Positions 7,973 to 15,772 of a DNA stretch of 36,661 nt are shown piece after piece. Position numbers and translations under genes: made by a program. The stretch comes from Verrucomicrobiota bacterium (GTDB lineage Bacteria > Verrucomicrobiota > Verrucomicrobiia > Chthoniobacterales > JAFAMB01), in NCBI GenBank assembly GCA_019243005.1, contig JAFAUY010000287.1, positions 1-36,661 of the forward strand, in the 5' to 3' direction. Every line of letters starts with the position of its first letter. The first letter of the stretch is position 1. The notes below the pieces were generated by a model. That model did no database searches. It was not told the DNA's origin and worked only from the letters and a program-made list of their open reading frames with translations.

Positions 7973-9196
7973 TCAAAAGCCTCGTCTGACGGACAAATAG
8001 GGAATCAGGCCGAGCTCAACCATCGCAGGGAGCGGGTCCTCCGGACTGAATACCGATTCGACGCCGGCTCGCTGCAGCGAGCGAAGGTAAGCCCACAAAT
8101 CCTGCCGGCCCCGTAGGATTTCCAAGGCCGCCGCCGGCGCGTCCGTGATCAGGCGAACCCAGTTGACACCGGCACGGCCGCGGCAGGGTTCCAGCGTTTC
8201 TCCAAGCTGGTCGGCAAAGAGGAGGTAGGGAAAATCCACCCCGGCACCCGACCCGAGGCTGTGATAACCCCAGGTGCGCGCATTGACGTCGAGCAACTTG
8301 TACCGGCCGTCACGCGGATCCAGTTTGTATTCCAGTTCAACCAATCCGTAGTAGTTGATGGCGCGCAGGAAGCGTTCAGACAGCGTCTCGAGCAACGGGA
8401 GATCGATGGTCTCAACGTAGGTGCTGGCCCGTCCGAATTCGGGCGGGTGCTGCCGGCGCCGGCGCACGACCATACTCCCGATCGCCCGGCCTTCCTTGAA
8501 AAAGGCGCAATAGGCGAACTGCTGGCGGCCATCCCCAGGAATCAACTCCTGAATCATCACTTCTTCCGGGCCGACCTGGGCGGCCGCACGCCCGAAGCGT
8601 TCCCGCAGTTCGGCGTGGCTGTCGGCGCGCCAGGCCTTCGCTTTGGTTGCGTAGATGAAGTGCTCCTTGATGGCGGGCTTGACGGCGAACGGCGGGTCCG
8701 CGGTGATGTCCGGCAGGTCTTCCGGGCTCCGTGCATACCAGGTCGCCGGGGTTGCAAGCCCGAGTTCATTCGCCAGACGGTACGTATTCCGTTTATCCCA
8801 TACCCACTTCACCGTCTCCCAGTCCGGCGTCGGCACGCGAAAAAACTCGGCCAGCGCGGGCCGGTACCGTGAGAGCGCCGCGACGGTTTCATCTCGCGTC
8901 GGATAAATGACCCAGCCTTTCAGGTCCAGACGGTGACCCAGGTCCAGGATGGTATCGGCGGCCTGCTTTTGCTCGCGCAGGCTGGGAACGGCGACTGAGC
9001 GGGTGGCGTAGCGGGAAAAGCGGGCGATGGAAACCTCGTCGTCGATGACGCAGACGGGAACGTTATGCCGTCCGAGGCTGCGAACAATTCCCAGCCCCTG
9101 GTAGTCGCCCCCGATCACGAGGGCGCCGACCGGCTTTTTTGCAAGGTCCGGCACCGCGCCGCGCGTGACCGGGAGCTCTGGTTTGGCGGCAGGCAT
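7973..9196 (-). CDS. ATP-grasp carboxylate-amine ligase
   Basis: A 407-residue ATP-grasp enzyme, which would activate a carboxylate as an acyl phosphate and join it to an amine or thiol. A pre-ATP-grasp Rossmann-like region (ALVIGGDYQGLGIVRSLGRH, VCVIDDE) is followed by the ATP-binding lobe (FAVKPAIKEHF, EEVMIQELIPGDG) and the metal/ATP motif LVELEYKLDPRDGRYKLLDVNAR, in which the Glu and Asn ligands are present. Overall it resembles D-aspartate ligase-like or PylC-like proteins of surface and peptide pathways. ATG 9196 lies 5 bases after the stop of the flavin enzyme, so the two are surely cotranscribed and probably act on the same molecule. The substrates are unknown. Confidence 0.82.
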   Translation of the reverse strand: MPAAKPELPVTRGAVPDLAKKPVGALVIGGDYQGLGIVRSLGRHNVPVCVIDDEVSIARFSRYATRSVAVPSLREQKQAADTILDLGHRLDLKGWVIYPTRDETVAALSRYRPALAEFFRVPTPDWETVKWVWDKRNTYRLANELGLATPATWYARSPEDLPDITADPPFAVKPAIKEHFIYATKAKAWRADSHAELRERFGRAAAQVGPEEVMIQELIPGDGRQQFAYCAFFKEGRAIGSMVVRRRRQHPPEFGRASTYVETIDLPLLETLSERFLRAINYYGLVELEYKLDPRDGRYKLLDVNARTWGYHSLGSGAGVDFPYLLFADQLGETLEPCRGRAGVNWVRLITDAPAAALEILRGRQDLWAYLRSLQRAGVESVFSPEDPLPAMVELGLIPYLSVRRGF

Positions 9197-9201
9197 CAGC
9201 G

Positions 9202-10407
9202 TTATCGGTTTTTAGCGGGGCGGGGCGAGTTTCCGGCGATGCTCCGGACCAGTGCGCGCGAGGCGTAACGTGCGCCGGAGACAAACTGCATGAGCGGGCC
9301 GAAACTCCACGCGGCCGGGGCGCCAAGGATGTGCAGACCCGGGACCGAGGTTTCCAGCCCCTCTTTCAGCCGCGGGTAGCCGTTGAAGCGGTCGATCAAA
9401 CTGACGAGTCCCGGGGCGAGAAAATCGTATTTGGACAGATCGACCCGGTAGCCGGTGGCGAGCAGGATGTGATCGACGGTGCGCTCGCTGTGATCGTCCA
9501 GCTTGACCTTGACCTGTTCAGCGGCCGGTGTGACCTCCACCACCGAACGCCCGAGTTTGATCGGGGTATGATTTAGCCGGTCCACCAGCCAGCGAGCGCC
9601 GGCGGGCCGGACGGCGCGCTTTCTCAGCTTGTCCTGCAACCCGCGCGGCAACTGCCTGAGCAAATGAGGGCGGGCCAGGAGCTGGCTGAGAACGGCCGGC
9701 CCGACGTCGGTCGGCGCGTAGAGCAGGTTCCGGGTGAACGTTCCGAGCCGATGGTGCAGCGTCTTGGAGGCCCATCCGCCCAGCCAATGAATCCGAGGAG
9801 ACCGCGCGACGATTTCAACCCCGGCGCCTTCCTCGTGAAGCAAAGCTCCCGATTCCAAGGCGCTCTGCCCACCGCCGACGATGAGCACTCGTTTGCCGGC
9901 GAACTTCCGGAAGTCGCGGTGCTCTGAAGAGTGAGAAGTCAGGAAAGCGGGCAGGCTTCGAAAATCCGGCGGCCGCCAGGCAAACGCCCCGATGCCGGCC
10001 GCGATGACCACGCGCCGCGAAAGAACCGCGTCGCCGTCGGCGAGAGTGAGCCGAAACCCCTTAGGATGCGCTTCGAGGTGGGTGACGTTTCGACGGTCGA
10101 GGTCAGGCACCGCCTCGCGCTGGTACCAGAGGCCGTAGCCGACGAAGTGTTCGATCGGCACGGGCAGCGCGAATTTTGCGCCGTGCGCCGCCTGGTACGC
10201 TTCCAGCGTCAGTGCGCTGTCTGGATCCGCGATTTGCGTGGCGGTCCAGTTTGAACGGAGGAACATGCCGGCCGGCATGTTCTGATCCCAGAACGACATG
10301 GGCTGGCCAAATACCCGGACTTCCAAGCCCTTAATGGCGCGCAGATGCGCCGCCGCGGCAAGCCCATAAGGGCCTGCGCCGATGATCACTAAATCAAAGA
10401 TCGTCAT
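9202..10407 (-). CDS. NAD(P)/FAD-dependent monooxygenase-like oxidoreductase
   Basis: A 401-residue two-dinucleotide flavoprotein. The FAD-binding motif IIGAGPYGLAAAAHL opens the protein; an NAD(P)H-binding GGGQSALESGALL lies at about residues 172-185; ATGYRVDLSKY near residue 315 is the conserved ATG motif of class B and N-hydroxylating monooxygenases. Segments such as FLRSNWTATQI and LGAPAAWSFGP fit the lysine/ornithine N-hydroxylase and flavin monooxygenase clan. The likely reaction is NADPH-dependent oxygenation of an amine or similar group. It is followed after 5 bases by the ATP-grasp ligase and preceded by a deacetylase gene 115 bases upstream on the same strand. It could instead be a reductase without oxygenation; the class is safer than the reaction. 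Confidence 0.8.
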   Translation of the reverse strand: MTIFDLVIIGAGPYGLAAAAHLRAIKGLEVRVFGQPMSFWDQNMPAGMFLRSNWTATQIADPDSALTLEAYQAAHGAKFALPVPIEHFVGYGLWYQREAVPDLDRRNVTHLEAHPKGFRLTLADGDAVLSRRVVIAAGIGAFAWRPPDFRSLPAFLTSHSSEHRDFRKFAGKRVLIVGGGQSALESGALLHEEGAGVEIVARSPRIHWLGGWASKTLHHRLGTFTRNLLYAPTDVGPAVLSQLLARPHLLRQLPRGLQDKLRKRAVRPAGARWLVDRLNHTPIKLGRSVVEVTPAAEQVKVKLDDHSERTVDHILLATGYRVDLSKYDFLAPGLVSLIDRFNGYPRLKEGLETSVPGLHILGAPAAWSFGPLMQFVSGARYASRALVRSIAGNSPRPAKNR

Positions 10408-10522
10408 TTTTCAGCTGCTTCAACATCATTTCGGCGATATCTAACATACCTAACTAATCCGTCCGTGACTGGATGAAAGGTTTGCCGTAACCCTCGTCCA
10501 GAATCCTGCACGGGCGCAGCGA

Positions 10523-11908
10523 TCAACGAACCGCCAGCTCGGCAGAAACGGTCTCCATCTCGTAAACAAGTTTGTCCTCCACCCGAACCGCATAGGCGAC
10601 CCTCGCTCGCTCGCTCCCCTTGCCGACAATCGTCCAGGAGCCGCCTGACTGAACCAGGGTCATTTCACTCCGCAGCTTCCACCACGCTGCGATCTCGCCG
10701 GGTAAGGCGATGCAAATCTTTCTCCGGGCACGCAACCCGGAAAGGTAGTCAAGCAGTTCCGCGTATACCCTTCGCGCGGCTGACTCGATCACGTAATCCG
10801 GGTGAACGATGAAGCTGATAAGGCCGTGCTTCGCGCCGATCAGGGCGATCTGCTGTTTCCAGAGCCGGATCGAATAATCTTTGAGGATGTAAAATAGAGA
10901 GTAGTCCTGCGTCGTCGTTACCGGCAGTTCGAGCGTTCTGCCGATGAAAAAGGGGAAAACGGTGCAGCAACCGCCGCGCTGAGGATCCAGGTGCGCCACG
11001 TTCGGCATTGACATGTCATAGGAGAAATCAAGCGCGTCGCACCAGTCCGCGTTTCGATAGAGCACCGCCGAGCGGAAGCCCAGGGCGCCGTATTCCTGCG
11101 CGTAACGCTTGATCCGTTCGGCCCGGCGCAGAAACTCCGCGCGCTCGGCAAACAGGTGGCCATCGTGGTTCAGGTCATGCACATTTACCTCAAACCCTCG
11201 CTCCCGCATGTTGTCCAGAAACCTTCGCGAGAACGAGTAGCGCTCCTCCGGCACCAGCTGGAACGAGGATTTGATCCCGAATGAATCGTTCAAATCCATG
11301 AGTTGAGGGCAGAAATCCAGGCCCGCGTGCGTTTCTACGTCGTGCGTCAACATCGCACAACTGCGGTTGCCATCCGGCCAGAACCAGATAAACGGAAGGC
11401 GGTCGAGGTTCCGGGATTTCATTGCCAGCAGCAGGAGTTGCTCCAGGATGTTCTCGACGGTTCGATCCACCGGCCACGAGGGGAAAGGAATCTTTTCCCA
11501 GCCGCGCAAATATAAAGATTGCAGGTGCTTGCGCACCGCGACGGACATGAATGGGCGGGCCGAGTAATACAAACTGCGCACCAGGCCACGGGTGGTGCGC
11601 AGGCCGCTGCGCGATGCCGATTTGTCGGTATACCGCTCGAGACGCAAATTGTTCACCACTTGAACCGGGTCAAAAGGAAGTAAAACCGTTTCCGCATGCG
11701 TGCTTACGTGCTGATAAGCGTCCTGAAGATTTCTTGCCGGGAGGATCGGAGCGACCCCGGAAGAACACTGCCCGTAACACACGGTCCCGGAGCCGAACTG
11801 AAAATAACCCAGCGCCAGCGAAAGATCTCGCGTTACTGAAAAGCGGGCAAAATCGTCGGGGCAACGATAGTGGCCCGACAGGAGCGCCTCAGCGTTGGCC
11901 TGTTGCAT
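10523..11908 (-). CDS. Polysaccharide deacetylase-like protein, copy 1
   Basis: A 461-residue protein with a NodB/CE4-like core in its second half. The metal/catalytic motif reads LTHDVET (residues 187-193), followed by the His pair in VHDLNHDGH (residues 243-251), then LGFRSAVLYRN and FIVHPDYVIE. The first about 170 residues, including CYGQCSSG and a basic WPVDRTVENI region, belong to no domain I know. ATG 11908 is chosen because the same MQQANA start is conserved in the second copy (17836-19194), although a TTG one codon earlier is also open. The two copies share roughly four-fifths of residues by eye and differ mostly at residues 28-75. It probably removes acetyl groups from N-acetylated sugars of a surface glycan. 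Confidence 0.8.
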   Translation of the reverse strand: MQQANAEALLSGHYRCPDDFARFSVTRDLSLALGYFQFGSGTVCYGQCSSGVAPILPARNLQDAYQHVSTHAETVLLPFDPVQVVNNLRLERYTDKSASRSGLRTTRGLVRSLYYSARPFMSVAVRKHLQSLYLRGWEKIPFPSWPVDRTVENILEQLLLLAMKSRNLDRLPFIWFWPDGNRSCAMLTHDVETHAGLDFCPQLMDLNDSFGIKSSFQLVPEERYSFSRRFLDNMRERGFEVNVHDLNHDGHLFAERAEFLRRAERIKRYAQEYGALGFRSAVLYRNADWCDALDFSYDMSMPNVAHLDPQRGGCCTVFPFFIGRTLELPVTTTQDYSLFYILKDYSIRLWKQQIALIGAKHGLISFIVHPDYVIESAARRVYAELLDYLSGLRARRKICIALPGEIAAWWKLRSEMTLVQSGGSWTIVGKGSERARVAYAVRVEDKLVYEMETVSAELAVR

Positions 11909-12040
11909 CAAAATGTTTCCTACTAATCATCCCCCGTACCGAACCTTGCACCAGAACCGGTACAAACCGTTAGCCAATGCTGCCGACCGGCGAATTATCT
12001 CGCGACCATCACGATGGCGTAGACAGCAGGTGATTTGACC

Positions 12041-12103
12041 GGGCTGGTGATCTGGTTGTTGATAGACGCTGGCATTGCAGAAGGCAATATTCTTTTACGC
12101 GCC
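12041..12103. promoter_or_regulatory. Upstream element shared by both deacetylase copies (copy 1)
   Basis: About 63 bases here align at roughly 70 percent by eye with 19319-19384 upstream of the second deacetylase gene. The best-kept core is GCAGAAGGCAAT at 12077-12088 against GCAAAAGGCAAT at 19356-19367. The core lies about 165 bases before each ATG. It may be a shared promoter or operator, or simply a remnant of the duplication. Confidence 0.45.
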
Positions 12104-12289
12104 CAGTTATGCATGAGGGAAACACCAATAGCCACTTCAGAGATTGAGGTGAGCCGTCGCAAAATTTTATCAGCTACAGTAGATCCCGGCATTTTAGGTT
12201 CGGGCCGGCCTTGCCGGGAAAACGGGATCCGAGCGATCCGGCAGCTGCGATAACTGGCAATTGAGAAAAATCAGCCGCGCTTTCCCCGC

Positions 12290-12745
12290 TCAGATGCCGA
12301 CCATAAACCAATCGGCAGGGCGCGGCTGCTGTATCTCCACGGCGAGCGAAGCCAGCGTTTTTTGGTCGAGAACCTGGCTGATGGCGTCTCGAACCCCTTT
12401 CATGACCAGGCGAATCGGGCAGGCGGCTTCATCGGGGCACTCCGGACACGGACGATAACCGCTGCGGCTGACGCAGCTCACCGGGGCGAGGGGACCTTCC
12501 ACCAGCCGGATGATACGACCGATCGTAATTTGATCGGGCGGCTCCTGGAGCGTGTACCCGCCACCCTTGCCGCGCGTGCTCTTCAGGATCCCTTCATTTT
12601 TCAAGGTAAGCAGGATGCTCTCCAGAAATTTGCGCGAGATTTTTTCTGCCGTTGCGATTTCCGCGATGGGCGTGACGCCGTTTCCGTAACGCTGGGCAAG
12701 GTATAATGCCGCCCGAACCGCGTATTTGCCCTTTCGCGAAATCAT
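12290..12745 (-). CDS. Rrf2 family transcriptional regulator, probably Fe-S binding
   Basis: A 151-residue regulator of the Rrf2/IscR family. The winged helix-turn-helix occupies residues 1-75 (ISRKGKYAVRAALYLA, ISRKFLESILLTLK, STRGKGGGYTL). The wing is followed by a Cys-rich stretch with Cys91, Cys100, Cys103 and Cys109, close to the three Cys ligands of IscR/NsrR, so it could sense iron-sulfur status, oxygen or NO. ATG 12745 gives the canonical family N-terminus; ATG 12811, with AGGGAC 5 bases upstream, adds 22 residues and is equally well placed. The frame runs open to 13180 but the extra part shows no domain. Fe-S genes sufU and sufS are 15 kb away. A dyad in its own promoter region suggests autoregulation. 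Confidence 0.87.
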   Translation of the reverse strand: MISRKGKYAVRAALYLAQRYGNGVTPIAEIATAEKISRKFLESILLTLKNEGILKSTRGKGGGYTLQEPPDQITIGRIIRLVEGPLAPVSCVSRSGYRPCPECPDEAACPIRLVMKGVRDAISQVLDQKTLASLAVEIQQPRPADWFMVGI

Positions 12746-12811
12746 CGAGTAATCGCCGGCACGCTGCCGGGGAACGGTGGTCCGAGGAAACGGGGCGTAT
12801 TCATAGCGCAT

Positions 12812-13501
12812 TATAGTCCCTATGAAGTTGATAGGATTCAAGCAAAACCTCGGATTTGCCGGTAGGCGCGATTCGGCCCTCTCGGGGCGGGAATACGGCA
12901 AGGCCAACGGGCTCCGGCGGGCACGGCGCAACACGGCCGCCGCCGCGTCCTCGAACCCCGAACGCCAGCCGGCACCCGATTCCTCTCCCCGCCGTCGCGA
13001 GCCCCCAAACCTCCCGACGGGAGGCAGCCCGCTCAAAGTCGCGCCGCGCAGGTTCCCTGACCGGCGGCCCGCCTCTCCGGTGCGCTCTTTGGCATAAAGA
13101 AACGCCGTCTCGACTTTCAGCTCTAACAAATTTATGGAGTTTTCTGATACATTTTGGTCGATCTGAGAAACTCTGACCACTGACCCGCTCGTGACCGATA
13201 ATTCTTAACCCCCGTGCACCCGGTTGGTACTTAGTCCTGCGAAGCCGCGATGGTTTGCCGATGTATTTAGACCCCAGGCAGGCGAGCATATACAACGTTT
13301 GAGACGGGTCCTCCGTAGGCGTTTCCATGCCAACTTGTTGTCAGGTGTTTAGGCCTAAGTTAACCAATTGCGCCGGCCTAGGGAAACGACGTGGACGCCA
13401 GAGCGCCTTGCACCAAGGGCGGCCGGGTACGGCAGAACCGGTGTGGTCCTGTTTTGGGTCATCCACGTTCTACCCGCCAAGCAGCGCTTCAGGGTCCGAG
13501 C
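12812..13501. other. 690-base intergenic region between divergent Rrf2 and acyltransferase genes
   Basis: No convincing gene; frames here have odd Arg/Pro/Ala-rich composition typical of GC-rich noise. Two dyads are visible: CCTAT-N7-ATAGG at 12819-12835, next to the ATG 12811 of the Rrf2 gene, and an imperfect one, GAGTTTTCTGAT at 13137-13148 with ATCTGAGAAACTC at 13161-13173. Both could be operators serving the divergent promoters. The plus-strand operon start lies at 13502 with no clear -35/-10 pair. Confidence 0.35.
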
Positions 13502-14650
13502 ATGAGCATTACAAACGAGGCTGATCTAAAGTGGAAGAGCGGTACGGGTACGACGGTAATCACCCGGGTGACGGCAGATCTGGTCCCCGCCATCAGAGAT
13601 TTTAATTCACGCCTGGATGCCGCCGGTGCGCCGCGGGAGTTCCGGTTCCCGGAGTCTCATGTTTCCAGGTGGCTCCCCAAGGTGGACCAGCGACGGCTCT
13701 ATGAGGAATACTTTGCGTTGCTAGAGAGGGGTACCGTTCGCGGCTGTTACATTTTCAAACACCAGGATTTCTCATTTAACGGCGTGATCCGCCCGGTCGG
13801 CTTTTGGCATTGGTCGATATCCGAAGGGATGGTCAACAACAAGTACTTCTGGGTTGCTTCCCAGATGCTGGGGCCTGAATTGAAGGCTCAGCCCCTAATC
13901 TATGGCTTGGCGATGAGCGATCAGCTCACGCGGCTGTTGACGGGCCTCGGTTGGAATGTGTGCCGGGTGCCGTTCTACTTTAAGATGAATCGCCCCGGGC
14001 CTTGCCTGAGCGAAATCCGCGCGTTCCGAAAAACCAGGGTTCAACGGTTGATAGTGAACATCGCAGCTAGAACAGGAATCGGAGGACTTGCGCTCAGGGC
14101 TCTGCAGGGTGCCCGCGAGAGTCGCGCTCGGCGCGATGAACGGGCGGAGATCGTCGCGGACTTCTCCGCCTGGACTGACGACTTGTGGGACGCATGCAAA
14201 GGGCGGTACGCGATGATCGCCGTCCGGGACAGTGAAAACCTAAACATCTTGTACCCTGCAGGCAGCAGGTTCTTGTGCTGCAAAGTCATCCGCGGCAACG
14301 CCGTTCTGGGCTGGGCTGTGATTCTGGACACGCAGATGCACGACAACAAGCATTTCGGGAACCTGCGGGTGGGGTCGATCGTGGATTGTCTTGCATTACC
14401 GGAACAAGCGTTCGGGGTAATCCGAGCAGCCACGCAGGTACTCGAAGCTCGCGGGGTGGATGTGATTGTGAGTAACCAGTCCCACGCTGCCTGGGGCGCA
14501 GCCCTGCGACGCGCGGGATTTCTCCGGGGTCCTTCAAATCTCCCTTTTGCAGCGTCGCGCGAACTAACCAAACTGATTGAGCCGTTCCCATCCAAAATGG
14601 CACAAGTTCATTTGACCCGTGGGGATGGCGACGGTCCGATCCATCTTTAG
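13502..14650 (+). CDS. GNAT-like acyltransferase
   Basis: A 382-residue protein that looks like a two-domain GNAT-fold acyltransferase, by its PRDFN-type start (LVPAIRDFNSRLDAAG), the central QPLIYGLAMSDQLTRLL region and the C-terminal FGNLRVGSIVDCLALP and AWGAALRRAGF segments. No catalytic residue can be fixed by eye. ATG 13502 is selected because the upstream extension to 13391 is compositionally poor. It is 81 bases before the LLM oxidoreductase on the same strand and probably begins the operon. If the carrier protein below is loaded with an acyl or aminoacyl group, this enzyme is a good candidate for transferring it. Acyl donor and acceptor are unknown. Confidence 0.65.
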   Translation: MSITNEADLKWKSGTGTTVITRVTADLVPAIRDFNSRLDAAGAPREFRFPESHVSRWLPKVDQRRLYEEYFALLERGTVRGCYIFKHQDFSFNGVIRPVGFWHWSISEGMVNNKYFWVASQMLGPELKAQPLIYGLAMSDQLTRLLTGLGWNVCRVPFYFKMNRPGPCLSEIRAFRKTRVQRLIVNIAARTGIGGLALRALQGARESRARRDERAEIVADFSAWTDDLWDACKGRYAMIAVRDSENLNILYPAGSRFLCCKVIRGNAVLGWAVILDTQMHDNKHFGNLRVGSIVDCLALPEQAFGVIRAATQVLEARGVDVIVSNQSHAAWGAALRRAGFLRGPSNLPFAASRELTKLIEPFPSKMAQVHLTRGDGDGPIHL

Positions 14651-14706
14651 TCTATCTTTAACGAGGAGCGCGCCGCCTGCTGCGCAATCCGATTCAACCC
14701 TCAATA

Positions 14707-14732
14707 TCGAACATTTAAGGTCGAACATTTAA
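14707..14732 (+). repeat. Tandem 12-bp repeat at the LLM oxidoreductase start
   Basis: TCGAACATTTAA occurs at 14707-14718 and again at 14721-14732, so that the last A of the second copy is the first base of the ATG. The repeat takes the place where a ribosome-binding site would lie; only AAGG between the units could serve. A 14-base period of this kind may be a slippage product or a protein-binding site. Confidence 0.5.
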
Positions 14733-15772
14733 TGACCAACAACGGATCTTCAAAATCGATCGAACTGTTTTCCACCTGCCCGCAGTCCAGCGCGATTCAA
14801 GCCGACTCCTACGTGCGCAGGGTAGCCGACGTGGCGCGCTGGAGCGAGCAGTGCGGCTGCAAAGGTATTCTCGTCTATACGGATAACTCGCTGGTGGATG
14901 CCTGGCTCGTATCCCAGCTCATCATCCAAAACACGGAGCGGCTGTGCCCGCTGGTCGCCGTGCAGCCCGTCTACATGCATCCGTATTCCGTCGCCAAGAT
15001 GGTCGCCTCGTTCGGCCACCTGTACGGCCGGCGCATTTACCTGAACATGGTGGCGGGCGGCTTCAAAAATGACCTAGCCGCTCTCAACGATCTCACACCC
15101 CATGATAAGCGATATGCCCGCCTCGTCGAGTACACCACCATCATCAAGGAACTCCTGACGAGTCCGGCGCCCGTGACCTTTGAGGGTGAATTCTACAATG
15201 TAAACAAACTGAAAATGACGCCGTCGCTGGCGGCCGAACTCTTCCCCGGCATCTTCATTTCCGGGTCATCCGAGGCGGGCCTCGCGTCGGCCAAAGCCCT
15301 TAAGGCGACGGCCGTCAGGTATCCGAAGCCTGTCAAAGAATATGAAGGCGAGGCCCCGCCCGACGGGGTGGATTCCGGTGCCCGGGTGGGAATCATCGCC
15401 CGCAGCGCCGAAGCTGAGGCTTGGGAGATCGCCGAGCAGCGGTTTCCCGAAGACCGGAAAGGCCAGATCACTCACCAGTTGGCGATGAAAGCTTCGGATT
15501 CATTCTGGCATTACCGGTTATCCCAGATCGCGAAAGAGACCAGAACGGGCAGAAGTCCATATTGGTTGCGGCCTTTTGAGAGTTACAAGACTTTCTGTCC
15601 CTATTTGGTTGGAAGTTACGATCAGGTCGCCGAGGAACTGGCACGATACGTCAAGCTTGGATACAGGACCTTCATACTGGACATCCCGCCCGATCAAGAG
15701 GAACTGCAGCATATCGCAATTGTCTTTGATCTTGCCTCCCGGATGCAGACAGAGGAGGGGGCAAGTCGATGA
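14732..15772 (+). CDS. LLM class flavin-dependent oxidoreductase
   Basis: A 346-residue luciferase-like TIM-barrel oxidoreductase (SsuD/bacterial luciferase clan) that uses reduced FMN and oxygen. Visible family features: FSTCPQSS start, SEQCGCKGILVYTDNSLVDAW, the VAVQPVYMHPYSVAKMVASF barrel strand and the FMN-phosphate section (YLNMVAGGFKNDL). Near the end GSYDQVAEELARYVKLGYRTFILD is the typical LLM helix-strand. Its stop overlaps the adenylation gene start by ATGA, so translation is coupled. LLM enzymes beside adenylation and carrier proteins occur in natural-product clusters, where they hydroxylate a carrier-bound aminoacyl group; that role is inferred here. It could also act on a free small molecule. 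Confidence 0.88.
   Translation: MTNNGSSKSIELFSTCPQSSAIQADSYVRRVADVARWSEQCGCKGILVYTDNSLVDAWLVSQLIIQNTERLCPLVAVQPVYMHPYSVAKMVASFGHLYGRRIYLNMVAGGFKNDLAALNDLTPHDKRYARLVEYTTIIKELLTSPAPVTFEGEFYNVNKLKMTPSLAAELFPGIFISGSSEAGLASAKALKATAVRYPKPVKEYEGEAPPDGVDSGARVGIIARSAEAEAWEIAEQRFPEDRKGQITHQLAMKASDSFWHYRLSQIAKETRTGRSPYWLRPFESYKTFCPYLVGSYDQVAEELARYVKLGYRTFILDIPPDQEELQHIAIVFDLASRMQTEEGASR

Noticed and set aside
12822-13176. Plus-strand frames of 91 and 106 codons upstream of the acyltransferase
   Set aside because: Overlapping frames with Arg/Pro/Ala-rich composition, antisense to the Rrf2 extension; typical of GC-rich non-coding sequence.
12746-13180. Long upstream extension of the Rrf2 reading frame
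   Set aside because: The family N-terminus starts at 12745 (or 12811 at most); the extra part is Arg/Gly-rich with no domain.
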